From Pinus tabuliformis (taxonomy: Eukaryota; Streptophyta; Pinopsida; Pinales; Pinaceae), in contig CM062814.1 of NCBI GenBank assembly GCA_031772625.1, positions 360,751,750-360,815,749 of the forward strand: 64,000 bases of DNA. Reading direction: 5' to 3'. This document shows positions 23,140 to 34,739 of the stretch, piece by piece. The notes under the pieces are model-generated. The model saw nothing but the letters and a program-made list of their open reading frames with translations, searched no databases and was not told the origin of the DNA. Each line of letters starts with the position of its first letter. Positions within the stretch are counted from its first letter, which is position 1. A program made the position numbers and the translations under genes.

Positions 23140-24420
23140 GTCATGGACTATCAAAATGTACCTATGTTGAGTGTAAAAAAATTTCATGAATGGAGAGATA
23201 AGGTAAAATAAGAATTTATATTTTACGGACCTCATGTATGGAAACTAGTATGTGATTGCTACTGCAAAGATTCTCCCTCTTTGCAACAAGAACGGTGCAA
23301 TGCTAAAGAAAAATTTATATGTATAACAATCTTCATAATAAGGATCTTAATACAGTAATAGAGTTCAAATATGCAAAAGAAATATGGGATAGATTGCATC
23401 CCATGCATGAAGGCAACACTAGTGCTTGCACTTTCAAGAAGGAGAACATGAAGAGTAAAAGAAAAAATTCTTGTCAAAAGGAAAGAATTTAGTAGAATGA
23501 GCTCTTTGGTAGTGTGAATGGATCTGATTGCCATGATAAAAGGACAATTGAAGAACAAGCCAAGGTTTATGTAGCCTTCACTTTAATATAAAGATTGAAA
23601 AATGAAAACAAAGATATAAAGAAACTAGTGGAGATATTTGATGAGAAAGAGCATGAGTACAAGCAGAAAATTTTCAACCTGAAGACACAACTTGAAGAAG
23701 CAAGGAGACTAGATGAGGTGATAAGCAGTAAAATTAAGGAGAGATACATACAATGTAAAAGCTTAAAATATGAAGTTGATTTAACTAGAAGGAAGTTAGA
23801 AGAAAAGAATAAGCTGTGTAAGAAGCTAGAAGAGGACCTGTCCTCCATGAACAACTCAGCAAAGGAAACAACTAAAAATGATAACAAAGAAGCTCTAAAA
23901 GGACCTACAAAAGAAGAGTCTAACAACAACCCAATGTAAAGAAAACAACAATAAGAAGCAATATCAAAAGACAATGAATGAGATGAAGAAAGGGTTCACT
24001 ACAAGAAGATCATTCTCTCTTGAGAGTTGGACAAGTTTGGAAAATCTCAAACAATACTCTTTGCTCCTAGGAAAACCATCATATGTTTTCTTTCCATGAA
24101 CATGGACATGTGGTAGAAGATCATAAGAACAAGAATATCAATACTATTAAACAAAAAATGCAACAAATAAGAACATACTATCCAGCAAGAAAACAAAGGA
24201 GAACATCAACAACTAGGTACGCAAATCATTTCCATGGTTAATTTTATTTGTCCAATGAATTTTGACATAAGCTTGTTCAATGTAAACTATATTAAAAAGG
24301 GGCACAAAAATCCACACACCAACTCAACCACACCTTCATCAAATAAGGTTTTATTTGTGTCAAAACCTTGGACATAAAGCCAATGAGTGTAGGCTGCCAT
24401 ATACCCTAAAGAATACTAAA
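23140..24420 (+). pseudogene. Decayed copia-type gag with coiled coil and zinc knuckle remnant
   Basis: From the ATG near 23,142 (MDYQNVPML, then KKFHEW) the frame is soon broken. A 115-codon open stretch at 23,595-23,939 is Lys/Glu-rich with heptad spacing (coiled coil). A zinc knuckle remnant at 24,349-24,390 reads LCQNLGHKANECRLP, with the first Cys replaced by Phe. This order (capsid, coiled coil, CCHC) matches the gags at 28.3-30.0 kb and 48.8-49.9 kb. The long minus-strand frame over the same bases is a shadow. Confidence 0.65.
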
Positions 24421-24540
24421 TAGAGGATGCGGGCGAATCAAACCAAACCAAAGTCTGAATCAAAAAGAAATGAAGATAGTATAAAACAACGTGGCGAAGC
24501 ATGGAAGAGGAAGAAAAATGAAAAACCTATGATTTCAATA

Positions 24541-25563
24541 ACATAAACAATCTGTCATGATCTCAGGGTGAGTTTCTCATGAAACAATGAATAGTATTGT
24601 CAGCATCCATGTAAGAGTAGCGGTACCTCATGGGAAGACAATGTTCCTTAAATACATTATTAGCCAATAGATGTGATTCATAGGCTCTATGGGTTGTGTG
24701 CAGGATGTCATGAGATTGTTATGCAAAGAAGTAGGAAAATACAAAAGGAAGGAAAATCATATAAACATTAGATATTTTGAGGGTATAAAAGTGGAAGGAT
24801 CAACTGAACCTCGAATATTTTATTTGAAATATGACTCAAGGTTTTAACTCGACATCACAGTTGCCAGATTATTCACATTTAAAATACACTAGAATGACTA
24901 TAATGTGAAGCATTCCATGCTAACCCACATTGTACTGAGTAGAAAAAGATGTACTTTTTTCATGATACATTTTAACAAGTTTCCATTAAACAAAATCTGA
25001 TTGCTTACCATACCAAAGATGGTAGATTGAGCATAGAGAAGATGCTTGTCAATGGAATGGATTAGAGTGAGAAACAAGCCCCCTGGGACTTGGCATTGGA
25101 CAAATTTGTTGACAAAATTTAAATGTGTAACACACCAAAAACACTTTTGAAATATTCTTACACTATTAAACAATCAATCCATATGTAGTACATACATTTT
25201 TCTTCAGAGAGAACGGACGGAATCCGGCCAACCCCGACCGAATTCTGGGCGAAATTGTCACCTCGTTAAATCATATCCTGGGGTCCAAATTTAGAATTTC
25301 TAAAAAGGGCCCTATTTCAATAAAAGTAAAATATAAATATAAATGAGGTGGCAGGCCACCACCCCTGCCACACCAAACTATATTACAAAAATAAGATTTT
25401 TTATGGGTCGATGGGCCATGACCCCACCAGCCCTCCCTCAACCACCATATGAAAAAATCAAAACAGTTGGGCTAATGGCGGGCCACCTCTGGGGGACCTG
25501 GCCCACAACCCACCACAACACATGCCATATATTAATGGGCCAACAGGAATCAAACCTCCTAGT
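24541..25563. other. Intergenic DNA including a GC-richer segment
   Basis: 25,200-25,563 is clearly less AT-rich than its surroundings, with GGCCCAC/GGGCC motifs, and resembles 33,870-34,040 beyond the next element in composition. An 80-codon frame at 25,343-25,585 runs into the LTR and is not credible as a gene. Confidence 0.45.
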
Positions 25564-25815
25564 TGTTGACCTAGGTTGTCATTGATGTCAATATGGCAAT
25601 ATTCTAGATACTAGATGATGATATGAAACCAAGGGGAAGCATAACAAATCCATGAAGAGATAGGAGCAAGGCCATCAGGATAGCCAAGCCATAAGAAAGA
25701 GTATGTTAATGGAGGAGTTAGAAAGAGAGGCATATTGCAGAATATTCGAGAAAACAGAGGAGGTATCTTTGAAAGACATTACCAAGCTAGAGGAACCACA
25801 TTTGGAGCAAGAGGA

Positions 25816-26015
<200 letters not shown>

Positions 26016-26545
26016 CCAAAATAGAGCTATTGAAGCTACAGGAGGAGCCATATATATATGCCATATATATGCCAAAGAAAAACAGAGAGAACAGAGGAGC
26101 AAACAAAGCAAACAGAGCCAAAACAGAGCTATTGGGAGCTATCGGGAGCAATATAGTATATATGCGCATTTACAGTATCGAAGGTGTAGACTTATATATA
26201 TGAATTTGCACTATCAGTAGCATAAACACATATATATAGGCAATATACACTATCAGCGGCAAAAACCATACATATATGCAATACACTATCGGAGCGAAAA
26301 GGCAGAGTTTATATATGTGTGCGTGGAATACAGTATCGGATTGGGCATATACATAAATATCGGTGACAGTGGAAATTAATGGTTCGGTATGTGCCATCAC
26401 CCAAACCCCTGATTGCGATACATATATGCAGACCTGATGACATATATGTCCGAGTATATAAATAGGCAAAGTTCGGGTAGTATTTCATATATATTGTTAT
26501 GTATACGAGCCTTAAGCCTCGCCACGTTAAACACTTACAAATTGA

Positions 26546-26547
<2 letters not shown>

Positions 26548-26614
<67 letters not shown>
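26548..26614. repeat. (TA)n microsatellite in left LTR
   Basis: About 66 bp of TA. The right LTR has (TA)n-(TG)n-(TA)n at 32,145-32,226 in the same position. Confidence 0.95.
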
Positions 26615-26616
<2 letters not shown>

Positions 26617-27329
26617 GGACTTGCTACAAAATTGTGTTTTGGTTTAATGACACATAACATCCGCCATATGCAAGTGCTTAAAGCCTTACTGTTTTGAAAG
26701 TGCAGATTGTGATATTTTCCGCAGACTCGATGGTCCGATTGTAACATAGTTAATATATATATCACATCCATCAGCCATCGACCATTGGTGATTACTGATT
26801 GCGACTACAAGGCGGACCTGTTACAGTATGGATGCAGGTATAATATTTTTTTTAAGTCCACTCTTAGCATTTCGCTCGTGGTTTTTCTCATATTTCTTGT
26901 GTATTTGAATATTGGCCTTACATGCACTATGAAGGAAGAAATCCATATGATAATGATTCTGATAGTTCAAGAGACTGAACTAAATCCGATGGTGATTGCG
27001 ATTGGGACGTGGCATGTTCATTAAACGAAATAGTTTCTATGTATGCCTATTATCATAAAGAAAAAAAACAAGGCTCTGTTACAGTTTTAACAGGCAACAG
27101 TTTTGCTTTGCATATTTGGCCCTTTCTTATGAATTAATGTGTCCTGTGAGCATGGAGAGGCAGAGGAAGCTATAGCGACCGAAAATCCAAAGCAATGTAG
27201 CAATGAGGAAGTTGAGGAAAATGAGGAGGAAGCAAAAGAGCCAATGAAAAAGAGGAAACTGATAGTCAAAGGATCGGGAATGTATAAAAACAAAAATACC
27301 GAGAAGAGGTGCGGTTGAATGTTGTTGAA

Positions 27330-27420
27330 AGAAGTTAGAGGGTCCAGCAAAACAAAGTGAGGGTCTAGGAAAATAGAAAGAGGATCCAGCATAACAGAAA
27401 GAGGGCCCAAGGACCAACAT
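27330..27420 (+). repeat. Minisatellite 1 in left LTR
   Basis: About four imperfect units of 22-26 bp built on GAGGGTCCAGCAAAACAGAA. The right LTR counterpart is 32,960-33,040. Confidence 0.75.
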
Positions 27421-27759
27421 GATAGTAGATAGTCGAAGGGGGGAAGTAGCCAGCAGAGAAACAGTCATGCTGAGGCATTCACTATGACATTAGAATAGAT
27501 GCTTGAACAAAAAATTGTTCTTTACGTAGCGCTTAGTGCAGCTAATAGTAGACTGACTAAAGTTCTGTGAAAACATTATCAGAGGTCATGAAGGCTATTG
27601 GAGACTCTGTGTGGGGAAGTACGAGGAGTTGTAAAGAGTCCTTCATAAGAAGACTAGATGTAATTGATGTTGTAGCATGGAGACTACAGTGAAGCCATAA
27701 GCAGACAAAAATTAGTAATGAAGAGTCTTGAGAGTAGGAAATTACTATCAAATCTGCCT

Positions 27760-28070
27760 GGACAAGATTCGGTCGGAACCCTTAGGGATGGTACCTCAAA
27801 ATTAAGTAGGATTGGAGTCCTTGGGGTTGGTGCCTCAGAAGTAAGAAGGATAGGATTCCTTGGGGTTGATACCTCAGAAGTGAGAGGGATTGGAGTCCTT
27901 GGATTGTTGCCTTCGAAGTAAGAAGGATAGGTGTCCTTGGGACTAGTATCTCAAGAACTAGAAGGATTGAAGTCCTTGGGAGTTGATGCTCCTAAGTCCA
28001 AGATTGGTACCTTGGCGAAATAGAGTTGGAGCTCTAGAGGTTGGAGCCTCAGAAAAGTCCAAGTTGGTGC
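27760..28070 (+). repeat. Minisatellite 2 in left LTR
   Basis: Six or more imperfect units of about 40 bp built on GTCCTTGGGGTTGGTGCCTC and AGAAGTAAGAAGGAT. The right LTR counterpart is 33,395-33,690. Confidence 0.8.
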
Positions 28071-28247
28071 TTGGAAACTGATTGCAACCATCTATATATT
28101 GTATCTATTTTACTACAAAGATTATATTAATAAAGGCATTTATTCTGGTTGTTCATCTTCTGTTTTGAATATATATGTTTTAACTAGTAAAACAATAGTT
28201 GGAAAAAGAAATATTGATTCACCCCCCATCTCAGTATTTCCAACAAC

Positions 28248-28260
28248 TTGTATCAGAGTC
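28248..28260 (+). promoter_or_regulatory. Primer binding site (tRNA-iMet type)
   Basis: TTGTATCAGAGTC, two bases after the LTR end; 10 of 12 to TGGTATCAGAGC over the consensus. Confidence 0.75.
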
Positions 28261-28286
28261 ATTACCTTCATTCAAAGCTTAACAAC

Positions 28287-30110
28287 ATGAAGGTTGACCT
28301 TTAGAACACAAATTGCAAAGTCAAGGAAGAAAGTCTTCAATCGTCCTAAGGATGTGTCTCCCTCTACTATGAAAATAGAAGACAATCAATTTTAGGAGGC
28401 TCCAAGGCTTAATGGGAACTTTAGTATATGGGAAGCAAGAATGAGGAATTTCCTACATACTCAAGTCATTGAAATCTGGAAATCAATGGTTGACGATAGC
28501 AGGTTGGATAAAGAATCCAAGGAGTACAATACAAAAGCAATGCAGGCAATCTTGAATGGGCTACCTGATACTATAAAGAACAATCTAGGAAAATAGTCAT
28601 CAACAAAGGGTATATGCGACAAACTTCCTGACCTTCACTCAAAAGGAGATTTGACCATGACCATTAGTCAAGAAGATGAAGGAAATCAAGAAGGAAATCC
28701 AAGACCCATCATAGAAGATGAATATTAGAATGATGACATCGAGGCTAAAGCAGACCTAGAAGATGAAGAGATTAAAAAAGATTTTGTATAAGATCTCCTC
28801 ACTCAACTTATGGTTGCCATGGAAGATATTAACAGTTTGAAAAAGGAAAATGATGAACTTATGAAGATAGCACTAGCTGGTGACCAAGATCAAACAAGAA
28901 AGAAAATTGACCTCATCAAGCTTCAAGTACAAGAAAGGGATGAAGAGCTTCCATGCTTAAGGAGGAATTTCATCAAAGCAAAAGAAAGCATCATGAAGAA
29001 GTCATATCTAAAAATTAATTGGATAAAGCAAAGAAACGGGAAGATACCTTTTCAAGTCAACTTGAACAAAGGCACAAGAGCTTGAACATACTTGAAGAAG
29101 AGATTGGTCAGTATAGGGTATAGGTCTCCCCTCTCAAATATAAACTACAAGAAGCCAGGAAACAAGCACAAGTAGCTAAGAAGAAAAAGGAAGAATTGGA
29201 AGTGATAGAAGGATTGGCTGATGAAACAGGAAAGGAAAGAAACACCATGAAGCAACTAAAAGCAAAGAATGAAGAAATATTCAAAATGAATTTAGATATC
29301 ATCTCCCTTAAAATAGAAGCAGATGAAGCTACTCGTATCAAGGAAGAAACTCAGAAACAACTTTCTAAGAAGAATAATGAGTGTCAAAGGTTGGAAAAAG
29401 AGATTTTCTTCCTCAGAACAAAGGTTGAAGGGATGAACAAAATTTTGAAGAGATATCAATCCTTAGATGGCATGCTCAGCTATCACATATGTCCATTTGA
29501 TAAATCAGGTGTTGGGTATGCAGGTGAATCCTCAAGTAAGAATGATAATTCTTCAAACAAAAGGGATGTGAAGAATCCAGAAAGAAATGGTGATGCTCCC
29601 AATTCCAACAAATGAAAGGAGAAACATCAAGGCTACAATAGAATAAATCCTTCTCCAAGAAGAAATGTAGATGATATCAAAGATGCGAGAGGCAATGGTT
29701 ATCATCAAAGGATCTCAGGGTAGAAAGGCTTCAAAAGTACATCAAGGAAATATCCATCTCCTAACTACCAAAGTTCATTTTTTGGTTACTTTTATTCTTG
29801 TTCAAACTTTGGTCACATGGAAAAAGACTATAAAGCATATCATAAATATAGATTTTATGGTCCCCAACAATCTCCAAGAAACAATTTTGCAGGAAGAAAT
29901 CATGAATTCTTATTCATGAACAATGTAGAATGCTTCAAGTGTCATAACATTGGTCATATGGCACATGATTGTAACTTAACTTGGGCTCTTACACAAGCTA
30001 GAACCATGCTAAAGAAGAAAGTTACACAAGTATGGAGAAGGATGCAAATACAGTCTGAAAGTCCCTTGAGCTTTCCAGCCAACATCATATGTCATTGTCC
30101 TGAATTTTGA
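28287..30110 (+). pseudogene. Broken copia-type gag with coiled coil and CCHC knuckles
   Basis: Starts near ATG 28,287. The capsid N-terminus is readable at about 28,398-28,570 (RLNGNFSIWEARMRNFL, then WKSM and ILNGLPDTIK) but carries stops. Lys/Glu-rich coiled-coil stretches follow at 28,810-29,085 and 29,196-29,480. The FDKSGVGY motif is at about 29,498 and a degenerate knuckle (CSNFGHMEKDY) at about 29,800. An intact zinc knuckle lies at 29,931-29,972 (C-x2-C-x4-H-x4-C, in ECFKCHNIGHMAHDC). The layout matches plant Ty1/copia gags of the UBN2/DUF4219 kind. Frames change several times, so no full protein can be made. Confidence 0.8.
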
Positions 30111-31232
30111 CAATTTAAGACTTTGATGGAAAGACTCTGCCAAAAGAGATGATGCATACAGTTATGGGGATCCTGTGATTCTTGATCAGTATTAGAGAAG
30201 CTATTAGTGAAAGGGTCCCTATGAAATCCTTGTTGAGCTATATTAACATTCATTCTTTGATAAAGATCATTTCTTAGGAGTACTCCATTGAAGAACATGA
30301 TCCTATAACCATTCTTTGGGCTGTTGTTAAATATTCTTTCCACTTAATCCCTAAGTAGTATTTGGAGCAACAGAGAAATTCATCTAATGCTAAAGAAATA
30401 GGGAAAATAACTATGGTGCTGATATTACAGATGCTAAATGTCTTGACTCAAGGATTTAATGTGAGAGCAGGTAAAATATAGACACTAATAGAGGTAATCT
30501 TCAAACAAACAGATACATCTGGAATGGAGTTTGAAGTAAGAGCATCTGGCAACATATAACAAACTGAAGCATTGCAAAAAGATGCCAATCAACAAAATGA
30601 TTTTAAAATAAAGTCACAGATTGGATATCTAAATCTGCAAGGTAAATAACTTGCTGAGATATGTACAAGAACAGAAGGGAAAAATGGCTCATGGAAAGGA
30701 GAATGTTGTGCAGTCAAATATAGCTTATGCTAAGACTGGTCACTGAGAAAATATAGCAACAGTGAGGCACAACCTCTCACCACTTCATCCAAATGCAGTA
30801 ATGTTGAATACTGGATGGCAATGACTTAAGGAGAAGCACAGAGACACAAAGGAACTCAGATATGAAGAAATATAACAAGAAATAAAAGTTCAGTGGCATT
30901 TTTCTCTTGATTCGGACTATGAAGGCCTCTCGATTCTGACTATGGAGATAACAATCTGGATTGAAGGATAAAATCCTGAATATTTAAGCATTGTTGAAGC
31001 CAAGATAAAGTAGCTCTGAGACATGAAGAGGGAATAATGTGCTAATTGATGATAAAGCATCAATCCTTCTATCTTGAGTAAAAATAAGAAGAGCACTATG
31101 GTAGGGGGAGTCACAAACCCATGAAGATCTGCCATTCATGAAGAATAGAAGCAATTTGAGGGGGGGAGTCCCAGAGCACTCCTTTGCTATTGATGGCAAA
31201 GGGGGAGAGAAGAAGAATATTGCCATCAATAA
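30111..31232 (+). other. Internal region after gag, no pol
   Basis: 1.1 kb with no protease, integrase or RT motif on either strand. The last 100 bp repeat the phrase GGGGGAGA / AAGGGGGAG (31,156; 31,200; 31,236), typical of the zone before a 3' LTR. Confidence 0.6.
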
Positions 31233-31244
31233 TAAAGGGGGAGA
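31233..31244 (+). promoter_or_regulatory. Polypurine tract
   Basis: AAAGGGGGAGA immediately before the right LTR start at 31,246. Confidence 0.8.
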
Positions 31245-31567
31245 TTGTTGACGTAGGTTGTCATTGCTGTCAATATGGTAATATTCTAGATACTAGATGA
31301 CAATTTGAAGCCAAGGGAAGCAGAGCATATCCATGAAGAGAGAGGAGCAAGGCCATCAGGGTAGCTAAGCCATAAGAAAGAGTTTGTTAATAGGGGAGTT
31401 AGCAAGAGAGGCATATTGTAGAATATTAGGGAAAATAGAGGAGGTCTCTTTGAAAGACATGGCCAAGCCAGAGGAGCCATATTTGGAGCAAGAGGAGCCA
31501 TATCGGAGGAGCGTTGCATGTAATACATGCCCAAGAAGAACCAAGAGGAGCTACAGGAGGAGCGATA

Positions 31568-31568
<1 letters not shown>

Positions 31569-31598
<30 letters not shown>
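31569..31598. repeat. (TA)n microsatellite in right LTR
   Basis: About 30 bp of TA; its counterpart in the left LTR is about 198 bp. Confidence 0.9.
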
Positions 31599-31602
<4 letters not shown>

Positions 31603-31708
31603 AAGAAAAACAGTGCAAACAGAGGAGCAAAACAAGCAAACAAAGCTAGAACAAAGCTATCAAGAGCTATATAGTATATATGTGCATTTACAATATTGGA
31701 GATGGACA

Positions 31709-31709
<1 letters not shown>

Positions 31710-31798
<89 letters not shown>

Positions 31799-31799
31799 C
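31710..31799. repeat. (TA)n-(TG)n microsatellite in right LTR
   Basis: About 80 bp of TA followed by TGTGTGTG. The left LTR has only ATATATAT at about 26,193. Confidence 0.9.
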
Positions 31800-32144
31800 A
31801 TTTGCACTATCGGCGGCATAAACATATATATATAGCCAGATAGACTATCAGCAACAAAAACCATACATATATGCAATACACTATTAGAGCGGAAAGGAAG
31901 AGTTTATATATGTGTCTGTGAAATACACTATCAGAGCGTGCATATACATAAATATCGGCGACAGTGGAAATCGATGGTTTGGCTATGTGCCATCACCCCA
32001 AACCCTCGATTGCGATACATATATGCGGACCCAACGAAATATATGTCTGACTATATAAATAGGTGAAGACCAGGTAGTATTTCATATATATTGTTATGTA
32101 TACGGGCCTTAAGTATCGCCATGTTAAACACATGCAAATTGAAA

Positions 32145-32145
32145 C

Positions 32146-32226
<81 letters not shown>
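32145..32226. repeat. (TA)n-(TG)n-(TA)n microsatellite in right LTR
   Basis: Compound TA/TG/TA tract of about 80 bp; the left LTR has uninterrupted TA at 26,548-26,614. Confidence 0.9.
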
Positions 32227-32227
<1 letters not shown>

Positions 32228-33394
32228 GTGAACCCGCTGCAACATTGTTTTCTGGTTTAATGACACATTGCATCCGCCATATCGTAAGAGCTTAAAGCCT
32301 TGCCATTTCGAAAGTGTCAATTGCAATAATTGTCGTGAACCCGATGGTTCGATTGTAACATAATTAATATAAATATTGTGTCCATTGGCCATCGGACATC
32401 AGCATCGGCCATTGGCAATTGCTGACTGTGATTACAAGATGGACCTGATATAGTATAGATGCGGGTACAATATTGTTTTGATGTCCGCCCCTAGTGTTTC
32501 GCTCGTGGTTTTTCTCATATTTCCTATGTATTTAAATATTGGCCTTGTGCACGGTGTGAAGGAAAAAGTAGATATGATAATGGTTCTAATAGTTCAGGAG
32601 GTTGAACTAAAGCCAATGGTGATTGTGATTGGGACGTGGCATGTCCGTTAAAAAAAATAGTCTCTGTGTATGCCTATTATCAAAAAAAAGAATGGGGATA
32701 TTTTACAGTTTTAACAGGCAATAGTTTTGCTCTGTGTATTTGGCCCTCTCTTATGAATTGGCATGTCCTGTGAGCATGAAGAGACAGAGGAAGCTACAAT
32801 GACTAAAAGGCCAAAGAAATGAAGTGGTGAGGAAGCTAAAGCAAATGTGTAGGAAGCCAAAGAGCGAGCAAAAAAGAGGAAACCGATAGTCAGAGGATCA
32901 GGAATGTATAAAAACAAAAGGAATAGAGAATAGGTGCGGTTGAACATTGTTGAAAGAAGTTAGAGGGTCCAACAGAACAGAGTGAGGGTCCAACAAAACA
33001 GAAAGAGGGTACAATGGAACAGAAAGAGGGTCGAAGGACCAACAGGATAGTAGACAGTCAAAGGGGAGAAGTAGCCAATAGAGAAATAGTCATGCTGAAG
33101 CATTCACTATGACATTAGAACATATGCTTGAACAGAAAGTTTTTCTTTATGCAGAGCTTAGTGCAGTTAACAGTAGACTCACTAAACCTATGTGAAGAAA
33201 TTATTAGAGGTCATGAAGGCTATTGAAGACTTTGTGTGGGGCAGTATGAGGAGTTGCAAAGACTCCTTCATAAGAAGACTGGTTTTCATTGATGTTGTAG
33301 CATGGAGACTATAATGAAGCCATAAACAAACAAAACTTAGTAATGAAGAGTCCAAAGAGTAGAACATTACGATCAAATGTGCCTTGACAAGATT

Positions 33395-33690
33395 GGGTTG
33401 GTACCCTTAGGGCTGGTGCCTCAGAAGTAGTAGGAATGGAGTCCTTAGGGTTGGTGCCTCAGAAGTAAGAAGGATAGGAGTCCTTGGGGTTGATGCCTCA
33501 GAAGTAAGAGGGATTGGAGTCGTTGGATTGGTGCCTTAGAAGTAAGAAGGATAGGTGTCCTTGGGACTAGTATCTCAGGAATTGGATGGATTGAAGTCCT
33601 TGGGAGTTGGTGTTGCTAAGTCCAAGATTGGTGTCTTGGCGAAATAGATTTGGAGCTCTAGAGGTTGAAGCCTCACAAAATTTCAAGTTG
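33395..33690 (+). repeat. Minisatellite 2 in right LTR
   Basis: Same roughly 40-bp unit (GTCCTTGGGGTTG, TGCCTCAGAAGTAAG) as 27,760-28,070. Confidence 0.75.
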
Positions 33691-34240
33691 GTGCTTAGTA
33701 ACTGATTGCAACCATCTATATATTTTATCTATTTTACTACAAAGATTATATTAATACAGAAATTTATTCTCGTTGTTCATCTTCTCTTCTGAATACATAT
33801 GTTTTAACTGGTAAAACAATAGTCAGAAAAATAAATACCGATTCACCCCCCTCTCAGTATTTCTAGCATCGGCCACGTCACCGGCCCACAACATGAGCGG
33901 CCCAACCAATAAACCATGAACAAATTAATATATCGCACCAAAACAACGCACCCCTAATTAATACATGTGTTGCGAAGGTTATGGGGGCGGGCCACCCAAT
34001 GCGGACCTGACCCCCTGAAACAGAATATGTGCGATTCTTTTTAAATGAGAAATGTTTTAACATGGAGGGGTCAGGGTTTGACCACTTGACATCCTCTTTA
34101 TAACTTGGGATTTTTTACCATAATGGCAAATGGTCTCTTTCGAAACCACAAATTTTTATATAAACTCATTTGTTAATACGCCCAGTAGGATGGAGGAGAC
34201 AAGAGGGCACACAGAAATCGAGAAAACTTTTTTAATTAAT

Positions 34241-34735
34241 TTATTGCAAGTGCAACCATGAGCCCGGAGAATTGGCACGCAGAACCATGATTGGGCAAAA
34301 TTCTCAGGAGGGTGAAAATTTTGCAGTGTCCAAATCGGACAAATTTTATGTCGATCCTACACCTCTCGGCGAGTCAAACCCGATGCCATAGTCAGTTTCC
34401 TGATCCAAGAAGAAAATTTTCAGAAGACCCAGAGGAGGGAATCTTTGAAGAATGTAAGTGGAATCTAAAATATTCCTTAAGCCCTAGATTTTCACTTTCT
34501 CAGAATTCAGATATTTGATAGTCGATTTTGCACTATTCGACGCTATGAATCTGATGGTGCAATTAGATTTTCCATTTGATCATTGTATTTTTTGTCTACT
34601 TTTCAAAGTGGAGTGCAAATGTCAGCATTCAACGTGCCAGCGGTCCTTCCATGAGATTCGCCAGCGCGAGACTAATTGTACGGCCAGCTTCAATTGTTTG
34701 ACATCCTCTTCTTCAGATGGCCCTAGGATGTGAGG
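34241..34735 (+). other. Unrecognised exon-like segment
   Basis: Less AT-rich than its surroundings. A plus-strand open frame of 75 codons (34,291-34,518) contains QFPDPRRKFSEDPEEGIFEE. It is followed at 34,454 by a consensus-like splice donor (AAT|GTAAGTGG), and a tract ending TTTTCAAAG at 34,609 could serve as an acceptor for a second short frame rich in Cys and Ser. I do not recognise a family. It could be a captured gene fragment or chance. Confidence 0.25.
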
Positions 34736-34739
34736 TATA

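Larger units (their letters stand above)
21600..24540 (+). mobile_element. Relic of a coiled-coil-gag LTR element (5' LTR end plus gag)
   Basis: An LTR-like end (GATTCACCCCCCTG at 23,041 up to TTTTCTTCA at 23,079) is followed by a tRNA-Met primer site and then by decayed gag to about 24,420. The LTR start is unclear; TTGGAGC/GTTGCAAC/TTGGAGCC repeats at 22,640-22,790 resemble the GGTTGGTGCC repeats in the LTRs of the element at 25,564. No pol and no right LTR were found. Confidence 0.55.
31246..33868 (+). repeat. Right LTR (2,623 bp)
   Basis: Begins TGTTGACGTAGG; the end is TTTCTAGCA, differing from the left LTR's TTTCCAACA. Its SSR blocks differ in length from those of the left LTR. Confidence 0.85.

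Noticed and set aside
23567-23974. 135-codon minus-strand open frame
   Set aside because: Antisense to the Lys/Glu-rich coiled-coil gag; Ser/Leu/Phe-rich shadow.
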